A stretch of 12,536 bases of DNA from contig CAMYNZ010000070.1 of NCBI GenBank assembly GCA_947259865.1, positions 1 through 12,536 of the forward strand, written 5' to 3'. Position numbers and translations under genes: made by a program. Shown here in pieces: positions 6,601 through 12,536 of this stretch; position 1 is the first letter of the stretch; the number at the start of each line of letters is the position of its first letter. This DNA is from an uncultured Desulfobacterales bacterium (lineage in GTDB: Bacteria > Desulfobacterota > Desulfobacteria > Desulfobacterales > G020354645). The notes under the pieces were generated by a model that worked only from the letters and a program-made list of their open reading frames with translations, was not told where the DNA came from and did not search any database.

Positions 6601-9600
6601 CTAGCTGGCTTCCTGGTTGCTCCGGAGGGATTCGGATGCTCTTGCCAACAGATCCAATCCTGTTTCATTGCCGTCCGGATCAAGTTCCGACACCCCGAAT
6701 TTGATCACCAGTCGAATACCATTTCTTGCCGGGTGCTCCTTTTCAAAAAGAACCTGCAGCCGATCACTGATACAACGGGCCTGTGCAATCGCGGTTTGCG
6801 GCATCAGGAGAGCAAAACTGTTTTTATCAAGTCGTCCCAGGGTGTCACAGCTCCTGATTTTGCTGCAAAAAGAGGCGCCCAGCGAGCCAAGTATTCGTTC
6901 TTTTTGTTGATCGTCAAGACCGGGGTTGGGCGCTGTGGGGTCGAACTCCATCAGACATAGAGACAGTTTCAAACCGTATCTTTGCGACCGCAGGATTTCA
7001 CCATCCGTTATTTTAAGAAAAGTTTCTCTATTATACAGCCCGGTGTAATCGTCCAGGGCCTTTATCTCCGAAAGACATTCGGTTACCCGCTCGAGACGAT
7101 CGCATATGATGGTAAACAGATTGTGGAAAAACCTGTGGGCCGTGGGCGGATACAGCCACTGCAGCCGCTGGATCATTTTCCAGTTGATCTGCAAAAGTTC
7201 GACCGGCTCGGTCGCTACTACCGTTGCCGATCGCGGTGCGGAGCGCAAAAGACCCATTTCACCCAGCAAATCGCCGGCTTTTAAACGATTGATCCGACTC
7301 TGGCTCCTGGATTCGAGACCGGATTGTTCATTCGCAAACGGTTCGATCACGTCCATCGCACCGGATACAACTGTATACATGGAATCACTGGGGTCCCCTT
7401 TGTTGAATAGAACTTCGCCGCTATCGAGGGTTTTAAGGGAACCGGCCATGATAATATAATGCACCTGGGTGCGTGACAAGCCTTTAAAAAGCGGGATGCC
7501 GTATCGCGGTTCTTTGCCGAGTTTCAACCGTACCAGGTCCCACAGGGTTACCAGTTCCACGTGCTGCATCAGAGAGGGCAACAGGATCAGATCGCCGGTC
7601 AGGGCCGACAAGACTGTGATGGTCATCATAAAACCAAATACGGCCGTTGGTTTAAAACTTGAAAACAATAGTATGGAAAAACCCACGCAGATGGTCAGGG
7701 TGGTTAAGAAGATCGGCCGGCCCACCTGTTTGAGGGTATCTCTGAATGCCCGTCTGTCATTCAGATCTTTTTTAAATTCACGGTTATACCGAAATAAATA
7801 GTGAATGGTGTCATCCACCGCCAAACCAATGGCGATGCTGGCAATAAGACTTGTCGCCATGGACAGCTCGATGCCCAGCCAGCCCATAATCCCAAAATTG
7901 ATGATAATTGGAAAAAGGTTGGGAACGATTGCAATCAGTCCTACCTTGCTCGACAAAAAAAGGAGAAACATGATTCCAAAAACCAAAACCATTGTGATAG
8001 AAAGGCTCTCGATCTGACCCCGGGTCAAATGGTGGCTGCTGGCGGAAATTGCAATCCCGAAACCGGTCACATCCCACTTAAGATCATTTGAAAAATTCTG
8101 TTGCACGAATGCAAGAATTTTATCACGGGTTTGGAGAAAATCACGGGAGCTCGAGATATGGGTCAACAGAAGAATGTTGGCTTTTGAAAAATCAGCACTC
8201 ATAAAACGGTCGAGCATATCCTGACCCAACAGGTTGGTATAATTGTTAATTAACATCCTGACTTCAAAGGCTTCTTGCGGTAGCGCGTAGTACTTGGATT
8301 CGAAACGATTGAGGGCATAATTAACCAGCATCATGTAATCGGCAAAGGATATGGTTTTATCGATGCCCGGCAGCGTCTCCAAATATTTTTGAAGCCGGGC
8401 AATATCGGCCACATTTTTGGGGTCCTCAAAATAATCTGCCGCCTGGCCGGCCATGACGATATTGATAGGAAAGCTTCCGGAAAGATCCTGGTAGATGTCG
8501 TGGAAGTTGCGTTTGACCGGTGTGTCCTCCTTAAAGTATCCAACCGGATTGGTCTCAACCCGCAGGCGCAGGATGCCGATCAAACAAAATATAACGAGCA
8601 CCCCGATAATCGGGATCACGATTTTTTGGTGTTTGAGATTCAGTTGGATGATGGCGTCAATAAAACGGTCAAATATGCGGGTGGTGCCTATATCTGACCT
8701 TTTCCGCTTGCCGGGCAGGGGAATAAGCGCTAAGGCCGCCGGGAGCAGCGTGTGCACAATGACCAGGATGCTAAACATACCAAAGCAGGAAAAAACGGCG
8801 AACTCCCGTATGGTGGGAATCCGATTGACAAGAAGAGATCCAAGACCAATAGCGGTGGTCAAAACAGCGATAAACGTCGGAAAGGAAACCGTGGCATAGG
8901 TTGCCAGGGTCGCATCAACCGGGGAATCGGCATCCTGGACGCGTGTCTGATACTCACAAACAATATGAAGACAATAGGCCGTCCCGACAGCAATAAGAAA
9001 GACCGGGACGATCATGGTAATCATCGATAGGGGAATTCGGATATAGGCCATCAGGCCGAATGTCCACACCAGCGCCAATCCCACGCAGGTAACAGGAATA
9101 AGAAGATACTGAACTCTGAGGAAAAGGCAGAAGAGAATGACAGCAATAAGCAAAAACGTTATCGGCGGCAGCCGGAAAAAATCTTTCTCGGTAAACTCGG
9201 CCAGGGCCTGGGAGACCAGCGGCATACCGACCTGATAAATAGAAAGGTCTTTGGCCGCTCCGGCAATCAAGGCCTCAACCCTGTGTATGACCTTTTGTGG
9301 ATCAGCTTCGGTCTCAAGAACAAGCGTCAGGGCAGTCGTTTGGCGATCGTCTGACAAAAGGTTTTTCCGGAACAAATCCACCCGGGTGACGATGGTGTAA
9401 AATTTTTCCAGACTCCATTTTCCGGAAACATCAACTGCCTGTTTAATACCCGGAAGGCTGATAACGCGTCTGACGCCAGGGATGGCGGCAGCATCATGGG
9501 CAAGCTGGGTGATCTTTTGAAAAGTGACCGGATTGAAGATATTTTTGCTTTTTACCACTATCCGGATGATCTCGTCGGATCCGAATAGTTTTTTGAAATC

Positions 9601-9792
9601 CTCATAGCGGGCCGTTTCCGGGAGGTCTTGGATTTGAAGGTCATAGACGCTGGTTTGAAATGATAGATGGGATATTTGCCAGGCAAAAAATACGGTAACC
9701 CCTGTGATCACCAGTATGACAACCAGCGGTCGGCGGACGATCCTCTCCAAAATTTCTCTTGGGGAAAGACCTATGGAGACTGTTTTGGGCAT
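6601..9792 (-). CDS. RND/MMPL permease fused to cNMP-binding and degenerate GGDEF domains
   Basis: 1063 residues in one frame. Residues 1-750 are an RND permease of the MMPL/SSD type: TM1 at ~22-40, periplasmic loop ~41-205, TM2-TM6 at ~208-357, TM7 ~390-408, second loop ~409-593, and TM8-TM12 ~595-738. TM10 carries AVDDTIHY (658-665, Asp660/Asp661), the usual proton-relay position. The matching TM4 segment is AVGTAYCLH (268-276), without an acidic residue. Residues ~770-880 are a cyclic-nucleotide-binding domain with a phosphate-binding cassette (GEMGLLRSAPRSATV, 844-858; Glu845 and Arg854 in binding positions). Residues ~912-1060 are GGDEF-like (DDYTGLYNRETF, 914-925), but the active motif reads DKNSF (989-993), while an RSCD I-site motif remains (980-983). 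The cytoplasmic C-terminus probably senses nucleotides. The substrate is unknown; lipid or hydrophobic export is a family-based guess. The gene stands alone with its own promoter-like site; its ribosome-binding site is weak. Confidence 0.9.
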   Translation of the reverse strand: MPKTVSIGLSPREILERIVRRPLVVILVITGVTVFFAWQISHLSFQTSVYDLQIQDLPETARYEDFKKLFGSDEIIRIVVKSKNIFNPVTFQKITQLAHDAAAIPGVRRVISLPGIKQAVDVSGKWSLEKFYTIVTRVDLFRKNLLSDDRQTTALTLVLETEADPQKVIHRVEALIAGAAKDLSIYQVGMPLVSQALAEFTEKDFFRLPPITFLLIAVILFCLFLRVQYLLIPVTCVGLALVWTFGLMAYIRIPLSMITMIVPVFLIAVGTAYCLHIVCEYQTRVQDADSPVDATLATYATVSFPTFIAVLTTAIGLGSLLVNRIPTIREFAVFSCFGMFSILVIVHTLLPAALALIPLPGKRKRSDIGTTRIFDRFIDAIIQLNLKHQKIVIPIIGVLVIFCLIGILRLRVETNPVGYFKEDTPVKRNFHDIYQDLSGSFPINIVMAGQAADYFEDPKNVADIARLQKYLETLPGIDKTISFADYMMLVNYALNRFESKYYALPQEAFEVRMLINNYTNLLGQDMLDRFMSADFSKANILLLTHISSSRDFLQTRDKILAFVQQNFSNDLKWDVTGFGIAISASSHHLTRGQIESLSITMVLVFGIMFLLFLSSKVGLIAIVPNLFPIIINFGIMGWLGIELSMATSLIASIAIGLAVDDTIHYLFRYNREFKKDLNDRRAFRDTLKQVGRPIFLTTLTICVGFSILLFSSFKPTAVFGFMMTITVLSALTGDLILLPSLMQHVELVTLWDLVRLKLGKEPRYGIPLFKGLSRTQVHYIIMAGSLKTLDSGEVLFNKGDPSDSMYTVVSGAMDVIEPFANEQSGLESRSQSRINRLKAGDLLGEMGLLRSAPRSATVVATEPVELLQINWKMIQRLQWLYPPTAHRFFHNLFTIICDRLERVTECLSEIKALDDYTGLYNRETFLKITDGEILRSQRYGLKLSLCLMEFDPTAPNPGLDDQQKERILGSLGASFCSKIRSCDTLGRLDKNSFALLMPQTAIAQARCISDRLQVLFEKEHPARNGIRLVIKFGVSELDPDGNETGLDLLARASESLRSNQEAS

Positions 9793-9807
9793 GTGCCTGA
9801 AACAATC

Positions 9808-9826
9808 CTCTTAAAGAAGTTAAGAG
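9808..9826 (-). promoter_or_regulatory. Leader hairpin over the RND gene ribosome-binding region
   Basis: On the minus strand CTCTTAA (9820-9826) and TTAAGAG (9808-9814) form a perfect 7-bp stem with a 5-nt loop. The 3' arm contains AAGAG, leading into GGA, the only purine-rich Shine-Dalgarno-like sequence before the ATG at 9792, though it is somewhat far from it. Pairing could limit translation of the RND gene. This is a structural observation only. Confidence 0.35.
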
Positions 9827-9862
9827 AAAAAGCAGGAAAAGGAACAGGTGTTCAGAAAATAT

Positions 9863-9891
9863 TTTTTAATCATAATATGATTTTATGTCAA
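9863..9891 (-). promoter_or_regulatory. Candidate sigma70 promoter for the RND fusion gene
   Basis: On the minus strand a perfect -35 TTGACA (9886-9891) is followed after 17 bp by TAAAAA (9863-9868), four of six -10 consensus bases, in an AT-rich stretch. It lies in the 164-bp gap after apbE and would give a leader of roughly 65 nt that contains the hairpin at 9808-9826. This supports the RND gene having its own transcription start. Confidence 0.55.
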
Positions 9892-9956
9892 ATGAAAACT
9901 AGCGCTCTCTGGCATGGCGAGAACCTTCGGGGGAATTACTGCACAACCGATCTAAA

Positions 9957-10973
9957 TTATGGATCACTAAACCCTTTGGAGTAATACTCGACCAGTTGTT
10001 CTTCCGGATTGCGTACAATAATCAAGCTTTCAACACGGTCAAGCCGATTGACAAGCGCCAGGCCTTTTTCAGATCCCATCACCATGAGCGCCGTGGCAAG
10101 CCCGTCGGCAAAGGTACAGGTGTCGGCAATAACGGATACGCTGACCACGCCATTATCGACCGGGTATCCGGTTCTGGGATCAATAATATGAGAATAACGC
10201 TTGCCATCAATTTCGAAAAAATTTCTATAGTCGCCGCTGGTCGCAAATGCTTTGTTCTTGATGGTAATGGCTTTATATACTTGATCATCAGGGGCCTCCG
10301 GCCGGGGTGTATTAATACCTATTTTCCAGGGTTTGCCGTCCACCCTGCTGCCGGCGGCATAAATCTCACCGCCGATTTCAACCAGAAAGTTTTTTATCCC
10401 ATTTTGTTCAATCAATTCCGCGATTTTATCCACAGCATATCCCTTGGCAATCGAGGCAAGATCCAGAGAAATAGTCCCCTTTTTTTTTGCAAGATAGCGC
10501 TTCTCTGTAATTTGGATATTATGAAACCCTAAACCCGATACCAGCCGTGCGATCACTGCCGGAGGCGGAAGGGTGTTTGTCACTGCTGTGCTTCCAAATC
10601 CCCAGAGATTTACCAGAGAATTTACGGTGCCATCCCAGGCGCCCCCGGTCAGTCGGTAAAGATCTTGGGCCACAATCATGACTTGCACAAAATCATGGGA
10701 AACCTCGATTTTCTGGCCGGCTTTTTTCAAATCATTGAATCTGCTGATTTCGCTATCTTTTATCCAGGTGGACATGCTCTGGTTGATTTGCCCAAGTCGC
10801 TGATCGATTTTAGGCTTCAGGCCGGATAGGTCATCGGAGCTGCCGGTGACCGCCTTTATATGGTAGGTGGTACCCATGGTTTCCCCGGAGATCAGCGTCT
10901 CATTTTTGTCGCTGCAGCTGATAAAAACAAGCGCGAAAAGCGTGAAACAAATTTTATACGATAATTGCTTCAT
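9957..10973 (-). CDS. apbE: FAD:protein FMN transferase, lipoprotein (ApbE)
   Basis: 338 residues, the usual length. ApbE attaches FMN from FAD covalently to threonine or serine residues of target proteins such as Rnf/Nqr subunits. The N-terminus is a lipoprotein signal with lipobox VFISC and modified Cys20, so the enzyme is anchored on the periplasmic side. Family motifs are ETMGTTYH (31-38), DGTVNSLVNLWGFG (114-127), SLDLASIAKGYAVD (169-182), VEIGGEIYAAG (198-208), YSHIIDPRTGYPV (260-272) and TFADGLATALMVMG (287-300, with the metal-binding Asp290 region). All appear intact. No Rnf, Nqr or flavinylated partner is encoded in the window, so its target lies elsewhere. No clear Shine-Dalgarno precedes the ATG. 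A heptad repeat fills the DNA just upstream. Confidence 0.94.
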   Translation of the reverse strand: MKQLSYKICFTLFALVFISCSDKNETLISGETMGTTYHIKAVTGSSDDLSGLKPKIDQRLGQINQSMSTWIKDSEISRFNDLKKAGQKIEVSHDFVQVMIVAQDLYRLTGGAWDGTVNSLVNLWGFGSTAVTNTLPPPAVIARLVSGLGFHNIQITEKRYLAKKKGTISLDLASIAKGYAVDKIAELIEQNGIKNFLVEIGGEIYAAGSRVDGKPWKIGINTPRPEAPDDQVYKAITIKNKAFATSGDYRNFFEIDGKRYSHIIDPRTGYPVDNGVVSVSVIADTCTFADGLATALMVMGSEKGLALVNRLDRVESLIIVRNPEEQLVEYYSKGFSDP

Positions 10974-11000
10974 AACTAAACCAAACTTACGGAAAAAAAA

Positions 11001-11070
11001 GGTTCAGAGTTCAAGGTTCAGCGTTCAAGGTTGAAATAAGGATAATATCTGTTTTTAACTTTGAACCTTG
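11001..11070. repeat. Heptad (GGTTCAG/AGTTCAA) array with inverted partner
   Basis: From 11001 to 11035 the plus strand is five 7-nt units in tandem: GGTTCAG, AGTTCAA, GGTTCAG, CGTTCAA and GGTTGAA. The alternation gives a 14-nt period. At 11057-11070 the complementary form AACTTTGAACCTTG appears, so the array can fold back (11026-11036 with 11059-11069, one mismatch). The element lies in the 244-bp gap between hypE and apbE, starting 28 bp upstream of the apbE ATG. It is the same kind of sequence as 4321-4499. Confidence 0.65.
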
Positions 11071-11190
11071 CCTGCCCCGTTAAATTTTTTACTACGCCCT
11101 CCCGTAGATCTGGGAAATCTTACTGGGGTTGGCGCTACCATTTATTCAAATCGGGTGAAGGTCATTTAACTGGGGAACCCGGAGGGTTGA

Positions 11191-11219
11191 ACCAAAAACT
11201 AAAACGGACGTTTTAGTTT
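11191..11219 (-). terminator. Hairpin overlapping the hypE stop codon, probable terminator
   Basis: AAACTAAAAC (11196-11205) and GTTTTAGTTT (11210-11219) form a perfect 10-bp stem with a 4-nt loop. On the minus strand the hairpin ends in a run of T (through 11194) before GG. The 5' arm begins inside the TAA stop codon of hypE (11218-11220). The stem is AT-rich, so it is weaker than a classic terminator, but position and T-tract fit. Confidence 0.6.
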
Positions 11220-12228
11220 AACATATCCTGGGGAGTTGTTCCCCTGTCAGCATATCCACCATCCGGCTGCCGCCAATGCGTGTTTCCATAAAAACTTGCC
11301 CCGGATGATCCACCACCACCTCTCCGATAACGGCGGCGTCTTTGCCATAGGTGTCGGCGCGCATAGCTTCCAGAACCGAATTCGAATCCCGGGGGGCAAC
11401 AAACGCCAGCAGCTTGCCTTCATTGGCCAGATAAAGCGGATCAAAACCCAGAAGTTCGCAAATCCCGGCAACTTCAGCATTAACCGGTATCTTATCCTCA
11501 ACGATTTTTATTCCAACTGTTGATTTTTGAGCAATCTCATTTAAAGCCGTTCCGACACCACCCCGGGTGGGATCACGCAGCACATTAATTTTCGCGTGGG
11601 TCGCAAACATCCTGGCGACCATATGATTCAGGGGGGCACTATCACTGGTCAATGTTGAATCAAAGCGCATTCCTTCCCGCTGGGTCAGAATGGTGATACC
11701 ATGGTCGGCTATGGTTCCGCTCAGCAGGACCCTATCGCCAGCCTGGGCCCGGGTGCTGCCTACTGAAACACCGTCGGGTATCGTTCCCACTCCGGAGGTG
11801 TTGATAAAAATTTTATCGGCCGCACCCTTTGGAACAACCTTGGTGTCCCCGGTAACCACCTTCACACCTGCCGTGGCAGCAGCCTTTCCCATCTGTTTGA
11901 CGATAATTTCAAGATCCGAAAAAGCAAAACCCTCTTCAATAATCAACCCGACACTCAAAAAAAGGGGGGTCGCACCACACATGGCAATATCATTTACGGT
12001 GCCGTAAACGGCAAGATCACCGATATTACCCCCCGGGAAAAAAATAGGGTCGACGGTGTAGGTATCGGTGGAAAAGGCCAACCGCAAACCGTCAATGTTA
12101 CATATGGCGCCGTCATTTAACTCGGACAGGATTGGATTATCAAATATCGGCAACATCATGTCGGCGGTCAAACCATGGGATATCTTTCCGCCGCTGCCGT
12201 GATCGAGCAGTATCTTGTCAAATTTCAT
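11218..12228 (-). CDS. hypE: Hydrogenase maturation factor HypE (carbamoyl dehydratase)
   Basis: 336 residues, full family length. HypE accepts a carbamoyl group from HypF on its C-terminal cysteine and dehydrates it with ATP to a thiocyanate, the source of the cyanide ligands of [NiFe]-hydrogenase. The sequence has the PurM/AIR-synthase-like N-terminal ATP domain (LDHGSGGK 8-15; FSTDTYTVDP; GNIGDLAVYGTVNDIAMCGA) and the C-terminal domain (RDPTRGGVGTALNEIA; LANEGKLL). The protein ends PRIC, so the essential terminal cysteine is present and the gene should be functional. The ATG at 12228 has AAGGA about 8 nt upstream. No other hyp gene or hydrogenase is in the window, so this copy stands apart from hypABCDF. 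Its first 93 nt recur in opposite orientation at 12444-12536. Confidence 0.96.
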   Translation of the reverse strand: MKFDKILLDHGSGGKISHGLTADMMLPIFDNPILSELNDGAICNIDGLRLAFSTDTYTVDPIFFPGGNIGDLAVYGTVNDIAMCGATPLFLSVGLIIEEGFAFSDLEIIVKQMGKAAATAGVKVVTGDTKVVPKGAADKIFINTSGVGTIPDGVSVGSTRAQAGDRVLLSGTIADHGITILTQREGMRFDSTLTSDSAPLNHMVARMFATHAKINVLRDPTRGGVGTALNEIAQKSTVGIKIVEDKIPVNAEVAGICELLGFDPLYLANEGKLLAFVAPRDSNSVLEAMRADTYGKDAAVIGEVVVDHPGQVFMETRIGGSRMVDMLTGEQLPRIC

Positions 12229-12263
12229 GTGCTTTTTCCTTAAAATTTGGTTCGAGAACCCCC

Positions 12264-12408
12264 CGGAATCGGTTTAAAATGCCGGATTATGTTCGAGGGC
12301 AAGACGCAGACGGCTTAAAAAGCGGAACGTACGCGGCTGTACGTGAGCATTTTTAAGCCGGCTCCAACGCAGCCCTTGGACATCAGACGGCGTTTTAATC
12401 CGATTCCG
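12264..12408. repeat. 145-bp imperfect palindromic intergenic element
   Basis: The termini are CGGAATCGG (12264-12272) and CCGATTCCG (12400-12408), perfect inverted 9-mers. Inside are CGGCTTAAAAA (12311-12321) with TTTTTAAGCCG (12350-12360), and the tip ACGTAC (12327-12332) with GTACGT (12339-12344) around a 6-nt loop. Most other positions of the two arms also pair. It shares GAGGGCAAGACGC/CAACGCAGC-type blocks with the element at 1571-1833. From memory, such GCTCACGTAC-type palindromes are abundant between genes in deltaproteobacterial genomes; the mechanism of spread is unknown to me. It encodes no protein. Confidence 0.8.
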
Positions 12409-12443
12409 AATGACTAATGAATCCTTTGGTGAGGAAAAATGGT

Positions 12444-12536
12444 ATGAAATTTGACAAGATACTGCTCGATCACGGCAGCGGCGGAAAGATATCCCATGGT
12501 TTGACTGCCGACATGATGTTGCCGATATTTGATAAT
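12444..12536 (+). CDS. hypE: Second hypE start, divergent copy truncated by window end
   Basis: Thirty-one codons are visible, beginning MKFDKILLDHGSGGK, identical in amino acids to residues 1-31 of the minus-strand hypE. The only nucleotide difference is a Thr codon (ACT at 12504-12506 against ACC), which is synonymous. The ATG has GAGG about 9 nt upstream, and the leader differs from that of the minus-strand copy. The frame is open to the window edge, so this may be a complete second gene, a fragment or an assembly join. It is the only plus-strand coding sequence recognised here. Confidence 0.7.
   Translation, partial: MKFDKILLDHGSGGKISHGLTADMMLPIFDN

Larger units (their letters stand above)
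12136..12536. repeat. Concentric ~400-bp palindrome with hypE arms
   Basis: The outer arms are 12136-12228 (hypE start, minus) and 12444-12536 (hypE start, plus). They match at 92 of 93 positions when one is reverse-complemented. The next 35 nt on each side (12229-12263 and 12409-12443) are equal in length but match at only about 16 of 35 positions, mainly around the shared AGGAAAAA ribosome-binding sequence. The centre is the imperfect palindrome 12264-12408. All layers share the same midpoint, near 12336. The right arm is cut by the window end, so the full length is unknown. Confidence 0.9.

Noticed and set aside
9957..12228. hypE and apbE as one hydrogenase-related operon
   Set aside because: A hairpin with a T-tract overlaps the hypE stop and a 244-bp repeat-containing gap follows; ApbE has no known role in hydrogenase maturation.
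12136..12536. Simple amplification chimera or hairpin-read artefact at the sequence end
   Set aside because: Not fully excluded, but a chimera would give identical arms; here the arms differ by one synonymous base and the leaders and central arms are clearly diverged, so the simple form does not fit.

Overview
This 12.5-kb window looks like chromosomal DNA of a mesophilic deltaproteobacterium, most likely a sulfate reducer of the Desulfobacterales (Desulfobacterota). That assignment is an inference. It rests on the gene mix (ETF pair, long-chain polyprenyl synthase, hydrogenase maturation, ApbE, a large RND protein fused to signalling domains) and on intergenic palindromic and heptad repeats that, from memory, are common in that group. 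No search was run. Every complete gene lies on the minus strand; the only plus-strand gene is a truncated second hypE start at the right edge.

In transcription order (right to left) the layout is: hypE (11218-12228); apbE, a lipoprotein flavin transferase (9957-10973); a 1063-residue RND permease fused to a cyclic-nucleotide-binding domain and a GGDEF-like domain (6601-9792); etfB and etfA (5588-6370, 4556-5515); rimO overlapping ispB by 4 bp (2826-4160, 1849-2829); a secreted FlgT/LPP20-like protein (287-1510); and tRNA-Val(GAC) (164-238) with a good sigma70 promoter and an intrinsic terminator. Hairpins and promoter-like sites suggest that hypE, apbE, the RND gene, etfBA, rimO-ispB and the tRNA are largely separate units. 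The window therefore reads as housekeeping and energy-metabolism genes rather than one pathway: electron transfer to the quinone pool (EtfAB), quinone side-chain synthesis (IspB), hydrogenase cofactor assembly (HypE), flavinylation (ApbE) and ribosome modification (RimO).

The intergenic DNA is rich in repeats. A ~145-bp imperfect palindrome (12264-12408) has a relative at 1571-1833 whose tip is replaced by a CTAAAG-motif array, and a piece of that array recurs at 6494-6531. Two loci (4321-4499 and 11001-11070) carry 7-nt-periodic GGTTCAA-type arrays in inverted pairs.

Two things stand out. First, the right edge is a concentric palindrome of about 400 bp: the first 93 nt of hypE recur in opposite orientation with one synonymous difference, arranged symmetrically around the 145-bp element. 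Second, the RND fusion ends in a GGDEF domain whose catalytic motif is destroyed (DKNSF) while an RxxD c-di-GMP inhibitory-site motif remains at the canonical spacing, suggesting a transporter controlled by two nucleotide second messengers.
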